Origin: Paulinella micropora
Lineage: Eukaryota > Cercozoa > Imbricatea > Euglyphida
NCBI GenBank assembly: GCA_009731375.1
Contig: BJOX01000025.1
Span: 1,331,531 to 1,395,530, forward strand
DNA length: 64,000 bases
Direction of reading: 5' to 3'
In this document: in pieces, positions 16,193-26,819 of the stretch
How the letters are laid out: each line of letters begins with the position of its first letter
Position numbering within the stretch: the first letter of the stretch is position 1
Translations under genes and position numbers: made by a program
Notes under the pieces: model-generated
The model's input: the letters and a program-made list of their open reading frames with translations, nothing else
Databases searched by the model: none
What the model was told of the DNA's origin: nothing

Positions 16193-16828
16193 TCATTTCA
16201 TTTTTGACATATGTCTTTTTGAGTTATTGTGTGTAATGAGTGATGATTGAGATACTCCTGTAAAATTACATAACTCACAATAATATTTTTTGCTTTCTCT
16301 TATTCTGTTCAGTTCTTCCTTTTTCTTAGCTACCAAAATACTTTTGTTTTTATCATAATACTTTTTTTGATACTCTCTGACTTTCTTGCTTTCTTTTTCA
16401 TAATATTTCTTTTGGTATTCTTTATGATAAACTTTATTATATTCAATTCGTTTCTTTTCATTCTCATTTGTAAAAGTCCTTCCTTCAAATTCGGTTCGTG
16501 TTCTTTTTATATCAGAAGCACCAGCCCCAAAAGCATTGTTTAAATTTAATGTCGGTTTCAATTCATCAATGTATTTCTGTTCAATAGCCCTATGTTTATC
16601 AATGTTGTAATTTTCAATTACTTCCTCATGAATTAAAACACACTTAAAATTATTCATTCCTTTGTTGTTCATATGATTGTATAACTTTCTATTAAGTCCT
16701 TTCTTACATAGCAATTTATGATGACTAAACCTACCTGATAAATAATATTGTGTCGTGCTTCCTACATAAAATTCCTCGTCGTTTTCGTCCATAGCATTGA
16801 ATATTTTGTAAATTTTCAAAGTTGTCAT
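16193..16828 (-). CDS. GIY-YIG endonuclease with C-terminal zinc finger
   Basis: The 211-residue protein begins MTTLKIYKIFN and then has EEFYVGSTTQ, the GIY-YIG core, with a conserved Arg shortly after (SGRFSHHK) and the downstream Glu and Asn in RAIEQKYIDELKPTLNLNN. A Lys/Glu-rich helical linker follows (residues about 120-180). The C-terminus is a C2H2 finger, CELCNFTGVSQSS...HNNSKRH (C-x2-C-x12-H-x5-H). Such nucleases are common in large DNA viruses and Polinton-like elements, often as mobile or resolving enzymes. The leader upstream (ATATATACCGAG, then ATG) resembles the promoter motif of the rightward genes. Confidence 0.9.
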   Translation of the reverse strand: MTTLKIYKIFNAMDENDEEFYVGSTTQYYLSGRFSHHKLLCKKGLNRKLYNHMNNKGMNNFKCVLIHEEVIENYNIDKHRAIEQKYIDELKPTLNLNNAFGAGASDIKRTRTEFEGRTFTNENEKKRIEYNKVYHKEYQKKYYEKESKKVREYQKKYYDKNKSILVAKKKEELNRIRESKKYYCELCNFTGVSQSSLITHNNSKRHMSKMK

Positions 16829-16857
16829 TTCTCGGTATATATAATAAAAAATAATAA
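16829..16857 (-). promoter_or_regulatory. Promoter-like leader of the GIY-YIG gene
   Basis: On the minus strand the 29 bases before the ATG read T-rich, then TTATATATACCGAGAA. The TATATACCGA part is close to the TATATACGA core seen at 6534 and 10923 on the other strand. The match is shorter than for the rightward genes. Confidence 0.3.
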
Positions 16858-16874
16858 GTTTAAAATAAAATTAA

Positions 16875-17321
16875 TTATTTATTTTTAAAATATCTTTCTA
16901 TGTCGTCGTTTCTATATGCTATACGAATTACTTTACGACCGCCTAACATAATTTCTTCTTTCTCCGCAAAGAAGTCTCTATGAAATTGTGTTTTTTCGTG
17001 TGTGTATTTGCCATATATTCCTATCGTTTTTCCACAAACACATGTATATTTTTCTTTAATTTTTTCTTTTCTCCATTCTGACTTCTTTTGCTTCGCTAAT
17101 TGGTTGTAATCCGTATTTTTATTATCTTCTTCGTATTTTGATAATACTTCCTTTTCGTAAAACTCCCTTGCTTGCTTTTCTACTTCTTCCTTTGTTTTCT
17201 TTTTTCCTATGTAAAATACCTTTCTTTTTTGTTCGCCATTTTCCCTCCATCTAACATCAATTTCATTCTTCTTAATACATACTCCACCTTTTGAAACTTT
17301 TCTGATTGTTCTCTCACTCAT
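16875..17321 (-). CDS. Zinc-finger protein with possible AP2-like N-terminal domain
   Basis: The 148-residue product starts MSERTIRKVSKGGVCIKKNE, followed by a strand-rich stretch with IDVRWRENGEQKRKVFYIG and a helix rich in Glu and Lys (EEVEKQAREFYEKEV). A three-strand then helix arrangement with W and a late A..FY helix is reminiscent of AP2-type DNA-binding domains, but the match is weak. The C-terminal half has CVCGKTIGIYGKYTHEKTQF followed by H, a Cx1C...H-x5-H arrangement that could bind zinc. It is the last gene before the virus right flank and shares a zinc-finger end with the GIY-YIG gene next to it. DNA binding is likely; exact role unknown. Confidence 0.6.
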   Translation of the reverse strand: MSERTIRKVSKGGVCIKKNEIDVRWRENGEQKRKVFYIGKKKTKEEVEKQAREFYEKEVLSKYEEDNKNTDYNQLAKQKKSEWRKEKIKEKYTCVCGKTIGIYGKYTHEKTQFHRDFFAEKEEIMLGGRKVIRIAYRNDDIERYFKNK

Positions 17322-17997
17322 TCTATATTATGTCAGTTTTATTTCTTTTAAATAGTAAATAAAAATATGACATATGTTTTCTTGTAGTGTGCTATAGAAG
17401 GATTGAAGATATTGATTAAGGTAATATTAGAACAAGTAAAAGAAATAGAAAGGCAAAAGTAAAAATGGACCTTTAATTGGTGGCACTATAGACGGCTAAA
17501 AATGTTATCACATGGTTTTTTCTGAGAGGATGCGAAAACAAAAAATCATACTTTTTGATTTCGCAGTTTTGGACAACTTTTATAAAAAAATTTTGTGAAA
17601 TATTTTTTAAAAAAATAAAAAAAATAGATAAGTGTGCTATAGTAATACCTATAGTAGTAAAATTTATTGATTTTGATGCTTTGTATTGATTTTAGAACTA
17701 TCAACAGGAGAGGGTACGACACACAAAACGAAGTCGTGGATTTGCAAAAATTCACGACGAGATTTTGCGTATCATCTACTATTTCATTTTCACTTTTATT
17801 CTTCTTTATTTTATTTTATTTTATTTTAATACTTTTAATCTATTTTTATTTTATTTTATTACTTTCAATAATTTAATTTTCATTATTATTAATAATTTGA
17901 GAAGTAGGTCACCATCTAGTTAAATCAATAGCTCTTGAGCTAACGATTTGTATGGATGACCAGAGGTTAAATTTCTTAACTTCATTAAATCGAAGGC
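17322..17997. other. Non-coding right flank of the virus with several stem-loops
   Basis: This stretch is strongly AT-rich and has no convincing gene. GTGTGCTATAG occurs twice (about 17384 and 17632). A hairpin at 17531-17564 has arms TGCGAAAACAAAAA and TTTTTGATTTCGCA (13 of 14 paired). An imperfect one at 17722-17770 is centred on GTCGTG/CACGAC. A third structured segment is at 17906-17962. It is the natural place for a terminal inverted repeat, but the left end of the element is outside the window, so this cannot be tested here. The virus-host junction should be between about 17.88 and 18.0 kb. Confidence 0.45.
17906..17962. other. Nested stem structure near the virus-host boundary
   Basis: Three nested complementary pairs occur within 57 bases: GGTCA (17907) with TGACC (17957), AAATC with GATTT, and TAGCTC with GAGCTA around a TT loop. 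It could be a terminal hairpin, a structured RNA or an integration-site remnant; nothing further supports any one of these. Confidence 0.35.
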
Positions 17998-18000
17998 CTA

Positions 18001-18004
18001 GGCC

Positions 18005-18064
<60 letters not shown>

Positions 18065-18065
18065 C
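18001..18065 (+). repeat. (TAG)n microsatellite, first host repeat
   Basis: An uninterrupted TAG array follows AGGCCTAGGCCT, a 12-bp palindrome. Another TAG array at 20478-20517 also follows AGGCTAGCCTAG, so the leader and the repeat appear linked. Base composition changes from AT-rich to GC-rich just after this point. Confidence 0.9.
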
Positions 18066-18222
18066 CCAGTGCGTATTTAGAACGAGGTTGCGTCGTTAAC
18101 CGCATGTTGTAATTCAAGCTGGGGCTACTTTAGGATGGAGCTCGGAAGGCTGCCTGCTTGAAGAGCCAGGCGGTTGTGGTGTTACAGAGCTGGTCAGCAT
18201 AGAGCTCGGAAGGCTCCCTGCT

Positions 18223-19104
18223 TCAAGAGATAGACGGTCGTGGTGGGCAGGTTAGCATAATCGAAAGGCTGCCTGCTTGAGGCTCCGGCTCCTCTTCGAA
18301 AGCAGAAGACCTGGGCGAGCGCTGCGAGGTTCGATCCCTGCTATCCTCACTGTGGAGCGAGCTGACCGTGCTGCGGCTGCTGACTTGGCTGTAGGCATCA
18401 CGGTCATCAGCCCTGCCCCGCATGAGTTCGGTCAGGCTGGGAAGCTGTGAGAGCTGAGGAGCCTCAGGCTTAGCCGCGTCATCCTCAAAGGACCAGAAGT
18501 GAGAGTCATAGCTTGGAGATCTAGACTGCTGCTCTTCGAAAGCAGAAGACCTGGGCGAGCGCTGCGAGGTTCGATCCCTGCTGTCCTCACGGTGGAGCGA
18601 GCTGACCGTGCTGCGGCTGCTGACTTGGCTGTAGGTATCACGGTCATCAGCCCTGCCCCGCATGAGTTCGGTCAGGCTGGGAAGCTGTGAGAGCTGAGGA
18701 GCCTCAGGCTTAGCCGCGTCTTCCTCAAAGGACCAGAAGTGAGAGCCATAGCTTGGAGATCTAGACGTGCTTTGAAACTGTCCAGCGCACATAGAAGCAG
18801 CTAAACTGTGCAACTCGTCCTGTTGTGTGCTGTCTCTAGGAGCAACAGGAGTTAGCGATTCGAAATGTGAGTCGAAATCCGCAAAAATCAGCGGGGTATC
18901 TTGTTCTGATTGTTGGGATGGGGCACATGCGAGCGTTTGCAAAGATGCTGCGGGCTGTTGCGTGGGCTCCGAAGCTGCCTGTTTGACCTGCCCGTCTGGC
19001 TCGATGGCAACATCGCTTGTATGTGAGGTTGAAAAATCACTTTTGCCCACGTCAGGCGCAGTACTGTAAGCTGTGCTATCTCTTGGGGCTCGATCCGCGA
19101 CCTA
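18223..19104 (-). CDS. Host exon: Ser/Arg-rich protein with an 80-residue tandem duplication
   Basis: An open GC-rich frame runs from a probable splice acceptor (ATTTAG, exon from about 19098) to TGA at 18223-18225. The protein is Ser/Gln/Arg-rich and low in hydrophobics. It contains two adjacent copies of a unit of about 80 residues (SRSPSYxSHFWSFE, then KPEAPQLSQLPSLTELMRG, then SRSTVSSLH, then DRTSQRSPRSSAFEE), matching a 240-bp DNA duplication at about 18290-18765. The high identity of the copies implies a recent duplication or strong constraint. An upstream exon beginning MASLDQSQSSATRL near 19274 is possible, with the (CA)n stretch in the intron. Function unknown; the composition fits a disordered regulatory protein. 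Confidence 0.5.
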
Positions 19105-19165
19105 AATGACGTTTTAGAGAGTTTTTTTTGCTGTCTTTGTCTCTGTCTTTGTCTCTCAGTGTGTG

Positions 19166-19196
<31 letters not shown>

Positions 19197-19800
19197 TTGA
19201 CCTCCTTCAGAGGGGGAAATTCTTCGAGAACGGAGTCTCGTGGCTGAGGATTGACTTTGGTCAAGCGACGCCATCGCCATGCGGGCAGGCGTGGGAGGAA
19301 ATCGGAAACGCGCAAACTGGAACGCGCGCGCGTACGGAATCGTGATAACATACCTAGCCAAACCACCAATCGTATGCCACCAAAATGTTATTCCCAACAC
19401 CCCCCCCATATCCTGAAGGTAATGATTGGATTTGTGTCCTTCCTCATCCTCCCTTTGCCTGCTTTTTCCACCATCCCCCTTCCAACTCGCCCCTTCTTCC
19501 GTCTTCCTTCTTCCTTCACCTTCCTTCCACCTTCTTTCTGTCTTCCCACTCCCCAATCAGGTGGCAAGAGACTCTCAAAAACGAAAGAGAAAGGTGGAAA
19601 GGGGCAGTGGAAAAGGAAGGGAAAGCGGGCAGGAGACCTAGGAGACAGACAGCAAAATGTTCAACCCGATCAAGCAGATGAGCAGAGCTTTCACACGGAA
19701 GCCCATAGGCGGCCGTCGTTAGGAGTGTGTGTGTGTGTGCGTGTGTGTACGTGTGGGGGGGGGGGGGGGGGNNNNNNNNNNTTTTTTTCAAGGCTGGAAT
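19105..19800. other. Possible first intron/exon, GT array and an assembly gap
   Basis: A GT array occupies about 19160-19195, inside a likely intron of the leftward host gene; the segment at about 19207-19280 could be its first coding exon. From 19380 to 19740 the sequence is C/T-rich then G/A-rich with no supported gene. A GTGTGTGCGT stretch and a G-run lead into a 10-N gap at 19772-19781. Confidence 0.35.
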
Positions 19801-20065
19801 GACACTTCAAGAGAAACCCGAGGCGAGTATGCATGCGACAATCGCCAAGAAGCAGGTCTGTCTATCAACGCATAGTTGTCTGTCTCCTGCGAACTCTTCC
19901 TTCTCTCAGTCCGTTCTTTCTCTGCTGTTTGTGTCTTTCAGGGCTTAATAAAGGTTTTCAAGGGAACGGTACTGCACGGTACCGCACCCGGCCTTGAGGG
20001 GCGCATTTTTTTTTGCGTTTAAAATATGCTTGGAATTCATAGAAATATGATAAAATTAGGCAGTT

Positions 20066-20066
<1 letters not shown>
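19801..20066. other. Non-coding, with the first copy of a dispersed repeat
   Basis: The segment at about 19960-20055 (CACGGTACCGC, GGCCTTGAGGGG, T-run, GTTTAAAATATGCTTGGAATTCAT) recurs at about 20618-20690 with a longer G/C part, and the CACGGTA...GCGGTACCGCG block recurs at about 20740-20775. This is an old repeat pair; no gene is seen. Confidence 0.5.
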
Positions 20067-20337
<271 letters not shown>

Positions 20338-20479
20338 TTATGTTGAAGCTGTAATTCGGGTTAAAACTTAAACTTAACGCGGTTATGATAGTAAACTCTG
20401 CATCATTATCTGGTTATTTTTATCTTTTTTCCTTTCGCTGAATAAGAAAAAACAGTTAACCTTTTAGGCTAGCCTAGTT

Positions 20480-20515
<36 letters not shown>

Positions 20516-21480
20516 ATTAGTACCAGCAGTGATAAATGAGACGGAGAATAAGACGGAGAAAGAGAACAAGAAGGATAAGGAAAACAAGAAGAGCAAAGAG
20601 ACGCTTACTTGGCCCGCTCGGCCTTGAGGGGCCCCGCCGAAGGCAAAATTTTTTTGTTTTCGTTTAAAATATGCTGGGAATTCATATAAATATTTACATA
20701 CATGGAAAATATAAGGATTTTTTCATTAATTTGAACGGTTCCGCACGGTATCATGCGGTACCGCGGTCGCGGTACAGTATCTAGATAAACCCCTGTCTTT
20801 GTTTCCTGTGCTTGCAGTCAATATGGGTAAACCACAAATAGTAGTAGTAGTAGTTCAATAGGAAAGCAGGTCCCTTTACGGAAACTATACTCCTAAAGAC
20901 AAAAGTGACAAACCAGAAGCAGGACTACTGGTATGACTTACTTAAAGGTGATAATCTATATATACTGAAAAGTCCAAACCCTAACTAAACTAAACTCAAT
21001 GCTCAGGATCCAAGAAGCATCCAATAACAAGACGAATCCAAGCGCCCACCCATAAATCCGAAAAGAAACCTCCATACCCAACCATGCGACCTATATGAGT
21101 TCATGACAACCTCTAGTCTCTAGAGCTTATAAAAGCTCTTTAATGGCAACATAGCAGTCCTTCAAAAACCCTCTCATAACATTAATATGAAAAGACGAGT
21201 TTGAGGACCAAGTGCCTAATAATAATGTCCACTGGTTACTAGAAATAGTACCATCAGGAGAAAAAAGCGAACCAAAATATTTCATTTGTAAAGACTTTAG
21301 AAATTTTCACACCCACAAAAAACGGTTGAGGAAGGTCCTGCGACATTTTTATTGCAAAAACGGTCGAAAATAAAAATCATTCGAAACTCTTTTCATTTTT
21401 GCTGTTGGACTGTTTAGGTGTAATGCCACTTGTTCGTTGCGAGCCGACATGTCCAACCTCATCCATAATAATGTAAAACG
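20338..21480. other. Intergenic host DNA with a short TAG array and no supported gene
   Basis: Apart from the TAG array at 20478-20517 and the second repeat copy at about 20618-20775, the stretch contains no convincing open frame. The part 20900-21480 is unique-looking, AT-moderate and unexplained. Confidence 0.4.
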
Positions 21481-21775
21481 TTTCTATCTGTCTTCCTATT
21501 AATCTATCATGTATGATAGATTAATAGCAAGACAGGTAGAACCCTTTTGTTTGTCCCGCATAGATGTCAATTTTTGCCTTGAAGTGGCACCCTATCTACT
21601 GATGGTCTCTCTCAACGGTTTTTGTGGGGATAGGATGTGTATGATATGATAGGAAGACAGATAGAACCGTTTTACATGATAGATTAATAGGAGACCGATA
21701 GAACAGTTTTGTTTGTCCGCATAGATGTCTTGAATTTGTCTTAAAGTGGCACCCTATACTACTACAGACAGATCG
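21481..21775. repeat. 29-bp perfect-type hairpin and its tandem derivative
   Basis: Arms at 21482-21510 (TTCTATCTGTCTTCCTATTA and on to ATCTATCAT) and 21513-21541 pair at 27 of 29 positions around a 2-base loop. The following DNA (TTTTGTTTGTC, CGCATAGATGTC, AAGTGGCACCCTAT) is repeated once more, at about 21545-21600 and 21708-21760, with half-arms in between. This resembles a foldback element duplicated in tandem. Confidence 0.7.
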
Positions 21776-21799
21776 ACAGAACATGTCATTGAACTGTGA

Positions 21800-23290
21800 T
21801 AGGCAGGCAGGCAGGCAGGCAGACAGACAGACAGACAGACAGGAAGGTTGTCTGTCTCTGTCTATCTCTCTCTGTCTCTGTCTGTCTGTTCTGTCTGTCT
21901 GTGCCTGCCTGCCTGTCTGTCTGCCTTTCTGTCTGCCTGTGCTGTCTGTCTTTTGTCTGTCTGTCTGTGAGCTTCTGGGTATGTCTGTCTGTGTGTCTGT
22001 GTGTGTCTGTCTGTCTGTGTGTCTGTGTGTGTCAGTCTGTCTGTGCGTGTCTGTGTCTGTCAGTCTGTCGGTCAGTCTGTCTGTCAGTCAGTCTGTCTAC
22101 CTGCGTCTCTCTGTCTGTTTGTCTGTCTCTGTCTGTGTCTCTCAGTCAGTCAGTCTGTCAGTCAGTCTTTCTGTCAGTCTGTCTGTCACAATTCTTATTC
22201 TGTCTGTCTGTCTGTCTGTCTGTCTGCAAGGCAAACAGACAAACAGACAGAATAAGAACTGTGACAGACAGACAGACAGACAGAACAGACAGACAGACAG
22301 ACAGGCACGGACAGAAGACAGACAGACACAGACAGACAGACAGACACGGACAGAAGACAGACAGACACAGACAGACAGACAGACAGGCAGGCAGGCAGAC
22401 AGACAACAGACAGACAGACAGACAGACTGACTGACTGACTGACTGACAGACATGCAGACAGACAGGCAGACAGACCGACAGACAGACTGACAGACAGGCA
22501 GATGGACAGACAGACAGACATACAGACATTCAGACAGACAGTCAGACGGGGGCAGGCAAACAGACAGACCGGCAGACAGGCAGGCAGACAGACAGACAGA
22601 CAGACAGGCAGACCGACCGACAGACCGACCGACAGACAGACAGACAGACAGACCGACAGGGGGCAGGCAAACAGGCAGGCAGGCAGGCAAGCAGGCAGTC
22701 AGACAGACAGACAAGTCAGACAGACAGATAGACAGAGAGACAGACAGACAGGGACAGACAGAGACAGACAGAGACAGGCAGGCAGGCAGGCAGGCAGACA
22801 GACAGACAGTCAGACAGACAGAATAAGAACAGACAGACTGACAGACAGACTGACAGACAGACTGACAGACAGACTGACAGACACAGACACAGACACAGAC
22901 AGACAGACAGACACAGGCAGACAGACAAACAAACAAACAGACAGAACAAGAACTGTGACAGACAGAGTGACAGACAGACAGACTGACAGACAGACAGACA
23001 CAGAAAGACACAGACAGACAGACACAGACAGACACACACAGACAGACACACACAGACAGACACTGACAGACAGACACAGACAGGCAGACAGACAGACAGA
23101 CAGACAGAATAAGAACTGTGACAGACTGACTGACAGACTGACTGACAGACCTACTTAGACTGACTGACAGACTGACTGACAGACAGACTGACAGACAGAA
23201 AGCAGACTGACTGACAGACAGACCCAGCCAGACACAGACAGACAGACAGACAGACACAGACAGACACACAGACAGACAGATCTATCTATC
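21800..23290. repeat. TCTG then CAGA compound microsatellite
   Basis: TCTG repeats with GTGT and CTGC variants fill about 21842-22228, then CAGA repeats fill about 22229-23280. The change of strand at 22229 (TCTGTCTGCAAGGCAAACAGAC) makes an inverted repeat about 400 bases long on each side. A 19-base core (AGACAGAATAAGAACTGTGA) recurs at about 22246, 22820, 22940 and 23105, and in inverse as CACAATTCTTATTCTG at 22188. Long open frames here are only repeat. Confidence 0.92.
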
Positions 23291-23366
23291 TGCTTTTCCA
23301 GCAGCACCAGCGTTTGTTGGACAAACGGATCATGTCGCTAACATTGGTAAACGCTCAGCATGACAC

Positions 23367-23370
<4 letters not shown>

Positions 23371-23403
<33 letters not shown>

Positions 23404-23430
23404 TATTATTATTATTATTATTTATTTTTG

Positions 23431-23461
<31 letters not shown>

Positions 23462-23490
23462 TATCATTATTATTATTATTATTATTATCC
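23371..23490 (+). repeat. (TTA)n microsatellite
   Basis: TTATTA repeats with a few TTATC variants. Both ends border unrelated sequence. Confidence 0.9.
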
Positions 23491-23551
23491 CTGAAAGGTG
23501 CTGGAGAAGGGGGTGGGGGGTTTGGGGGGAGGAGGAAAATGAAAATTGTGT

Positions 23552-23553
<2 letters not shown>

Positions 23554-23608
<55 letters not shown>

Positions 23609-23697
23609 AAAAAANNNNNNNNNNNNNNNNNNNNNNNNNNNNNNNNNNNNNNNNNNNNNNNNNNNNNNNNNNNNNNNNNNNCCCCCCCCCCCCCCCC
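23554..23697. other. Poly-C tract around an assembly gap
   Basis: A run of about 50 C residues, eight A, then 67 N (23615-23681) and another C-run. The gap sits at an unsequenceable homopolymer. Confidence 0.9.
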
Positions 23698-24599
23698 CAT
23701 TTCCGCACCCCTGTCGGAATAAATCATGGTTTGTGTGAACCAGAGGAGTTGTGAGCTCATATTGGCAGGGTAGCTAGCCCCAGACTCGATCTTGATGCTG
23801 ATATAATTTTTTGGAATTCACGCAAATATTTGCGTTAGGAGTCCTTAATGCCAAACTTCCTTGCTTTTTTTCGCACCCCAATCGGAATAAATCACGGTTT
23901 GTGTGCACCAGGAGGAGTTGGGAGCTCATATTGGCAGGGTGGCTAGCCTCAGACTTGATGTTGTTGCTGATATAATTTCTTTGGAATTCACGCACATATT
24001 TGCGTAAGAGGAGTGTCCTGAATGCCAAAATTCCTTTTTTTTTTAGCCTATTTTCTGCAACCTCGTCGGAATAAATCATGGTTTGTGTGAACCAGGAGCA
24101 TTTGGGAGCTCATATTTGCAGGATGGCTAGCCCCAGACTCGATCTTGATGCTGGTATAATTTCTTTGGAATTCACGCAAATATTTGCGTTAGGGGAGTGT
24201 CCTGAATGATAAAATTCCTTGCTTTTTTGGCCTTTTAATATTTGCACCCCTCATCCCTATAAATCATGGTTTGTGGGATGCAGGAGGAGTTGGGAGCTCA
24301 TATTGGCAGGGTAGCTAGCCCCAGACTCGATCTTGATGCTGGTATAATTTTTTTGGAATTCACGTAAATATTTGCGTTAGGGGAGTGTCCTGAATGACAA
24401 AATTCCTTGTTTTTTGGCCTATTTTTGCATCCCGCATCCCTATAAATCATGGTTTGTGGGATCCAGGAGGAGCTGGGAGCTCATATTAGCAGGGTAGCTA
24501 GCCCCAGACTCGATCTTGATGCTGGTATAATTTTTTTGGAATTCACGCAAATATTTGCGTTAGGGGTCCTGAATGCCAAATTTCTTTTTTTTTTAGCAG

Positions 24600-25275
24600 T
24601 GCCTCCGGCAATGAACGTACCCTGTCGACGGGGCAGGGGGCTTCCGGGGGACCCTCCCCCCGAGAACCCCAGCCCGGCGATTGTACGTACCCGTTTTGGT
24701 CGCGGGTGGCACCCACACACCAGAAAAACGATGTCTTGTGCCACCAGGCACTCTCCGGCAATTCAACGTACCCTGTGGATGGGAAAGGGGGGGTCCGGGG
24801 GGGCCTCCCCCCGGGAACCCCAGCCCGGCGATTGTACGTACCCGTTTTGGTCGCAGGTGGCACCCGCACACCAGAAAAATGAGGTCTTGTCCCACCAGGC
24901 GCCTTTTGCACACCAGAGGGAGTTAGCGGGTGATTGTTGGTGTATCCGATACTTCTTGATGAGCTCTCTTCGAAAATATAAAGAATATTGCGCCGGGTGG
25001 CCTAGACACCGGAAAATTGAGTTGTTTGCGCACACCCGAGGGAGTTTCAGGCTGTTGTTCGGTGTACCCGACACCTCTGGGTGCCCTCTCTTCGGAGACA
25101 AAAAGTTTTGGTGGCGGGTGGCACAAAAACCGGAGATTTTAGGTTTTTTGCCACCAGGCTTACACTTGCGTTCTGCTGGTACCTCCGGCAATTGAACGTA
25201 CCCTGTCCACTGGAAAGGGTGGGTCCGGGGGGCCCTCCCCCCGGAACCCCAGCCCGAGGGGGGGAGGGGGGGTTG
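24600..25275 (+). repeat. GC-rich repeat inserted in the 180-bp family
   Basis: A unit beginning CCTCCGGCAAT.GAACGTACCC and containing CCCGGGAACCCCAGCCC and ATTGTACGTACCCGTTTTGGTCGC is present at about 24600, 24760 and 25185, with further pieces at about 26732 and 26890. The first two copies lie in tandem about 160 bp apart and share GGTGGCACCC.CACACCAGAAAAA. A related block with GGGTGGC and ACACCCGAGGGAGTT lies at 24905-25160. Confidence 0.8.
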
Positions 25276-25334
25276 GTGCGCGAAGCGCACCGCAAACCAT
25301 CATTTCAGGTGTTGGCGCCCCTAGTTATTATTAT

Positions 25335-25462
25335 TATCATTATTATTTACTATATCTGAGGCGTACTGATGCAGCTAATGGCATATCCTCAACGGACATA
25401 AGCCTCCAATACCCTTGTTCGAGGTCCTCCACCCCCCCGTGTCAGTCTCTCGCCTGATGATC
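25335..25462 (-). repeat. Single inverted fragment of the 493-bp satellite
   Basis: The segment is the reverse complement of the last 125 or so bases before the TTA boundary of the 493-bp unit (compare 46590-46720). It begins directly after a TTA-type array and is cut by a 10-N gap at 25463-25472. Its start coincides with the point where the big array ends, so that point may be a genuine element end. Confidence 0.85.
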
Positions 25463-25600
25463 NNNNNNNNNNCTAGCCCCAGACTCGATGTTGATGCTGA
25501 TGTAATTTCTTTGGAATTCACGCAAATATTTGCGTTAGGGCAGTGCCCTGAATGCTAAAATTCCTTTTTTTTTTGCCTATTTTTGCACCCCCTCTCCCTA

Positions 25601-25602
<2 letters not shown>

Positions 25603-25647
<45 letters not shown>

Positions 25648-25780
25648 GAACACCGTGATAGCCCAGTGGTCAAGTTCTACCATCTGGGCCCTGTCACCAG
25701 TTCGATTCCCGTCGGTGCCACCAGTATTTTCATTGAACATACCGATCCGTCTGGACCAGTATTTTCATTGAACATACCGG
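25603..25780 (+). mobile_element. tRNA-like SINE, copy 1, next to a TTA array
   Basis: A TTA array (to 25647) is followed by a tRNA-like head at 25651-25722. A box A match TAGCCCAGTGG is at 25659-25669, a box B match AGTTCGATTCC at 25699-25709, and the head ends GGTGCCACCA. The body has a 33-bp unit (CCAGTATTTTCATTGAACAT then ACCG and TCCGTCTGGA) in tandem. A 200-N gap begins at 25781. Internal pol III boxes 30 bases apart fit a SINE promoter. Confidence 0.7.
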
Positions 25781-26819
25781 NNNNNNNNNNNNNNNNNNNN
25801 NNNNNNNNNNNNNNNNNNNNNNNNNNNNNNNNNNNNNNNNNNNNNNNNNNNNNNNNNNNNNNNNNNNNNNNNNNNNNNNNNNNNNNNNNNNNNNNNNNNN
25901 NNNNNNNNNNNNNNNNNNNNNNNNNNNNNNNNNNNNNNNNNNNNNNNNNNNNNNNNNNNNNNNNNNNNNNNNNNNNNNNNNNNCCCCCCCCCCGACTTTC
26001 GCACCCTTGTCCCATAAATCATGGTTTGTGGAAACCAGGAGGAGTTGGGAGCTCATATTTGCAGGATGGCTAGCCCCAGACTCGATGTTGATGCTGGTAT
26101 ACTTTTTTTGGAATTCGTACAAATATTTGCGCTAGGGGAGTGTCCTGAATGCGAAAATTCCTTGTTTTTTTGGCCTATTTTCTGCACCCCTGTCCCTGTA
26201 AATCATGGTTTGTAGGAACCACGAGGAGTTAGGGGCTCGTATTTGCAGGGTGGGTAGCCCCAGCCTATGTTGATGCTGATATTGTTTTTTTTGAAAATAC
26301 ACAAATATTTATGCTAGGGGAGTGTCCTGAATGCCAAATTCCTTGTTTTTTTCGTCCCATTTCTGCACCCTGTGTCCCCATAAATCATGATTTGTGGGAA
26401 CCAGGAGGAGTTGGGACCTCATATTGACAGGGTGGCTAGCCCCAGACTCGATGTTGATGTTGAAATAGTTTTTTTTTACTTCACACAAATATTTGCGTCT
26501 GGGAAGTGTCCTGAATGCCAAATTTCCTTTTTTTTCTTTCACCCCTTTCGGCACCTTTGTCCCCATAAATCATAGTTTGTGGGCGCCAGGAGGAGTTGGG
26601 AGCTCATATTGACAGGGTGCCTGGCACCAGACTCGATATTGATGCTGATAATTTTCTTGGAATTCACGCAAATATTTGCGTTAAGGGAGTGTCCTGAATG
26701 CCAATCCTTTTTTTTGGGGACTACTTTCCGGTACCTCCGGCAGTAGAAACGTACCCTAGGGAGGGGGGGGGGGGGGGGGGGGCNNNNNNNNNNTGATTGT
26801 ACATACCCCACGCGAATTA

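Larger units (their letters stand above)
23698..26720 (+). repeat. Family of about 180-bp repeats, at least nine copies
   Basis: Copies start near 23703, 23873, 24055, 24245, 24425, 25990, 26185, 26365 and 26550, with a partial one near 25473. Each reads CACCC..GT, AATAAATCATGGTTTGTG, CAGGAGGAGTTGGGAGCTCA, GGCTAGCCCCAGACTCGAT, GATGCTG.TATAAT, GGAATTCACGC, then the palindrome ACGCAAATATTTGCGT, and GAGTGTCCTGAATGCCAA with a T-run. The copies differ by 5-15 percent, so the family is older than the 493-bp satellite further right. Open frames across it are not genes. Confidence 0.85.

Noticed and set aside
17322-17997. Calling the right flank a terminal inverted repeat
   Set aside because: The partner end is outside the window, so no inverted match can be shown.
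1-17997. An integrase or helicase gene of the Polinton type
   Set aside because: No DDE/zinc integrase motif or SF1/SF3 helicase motif was seen in any frame of the visible part; such genes may lie to the left.
21783-23269. Long open frames in the CAGA/TCTG repeats
   Set aside because: A tetranucleotide without stop codons is open in several frames on both strands; the proteins are pure repeat.
24449-25195. A 248-codon open frame
   Set aside because: It runs across two repeat families and has no conserved composition; other repeat copies lack it.
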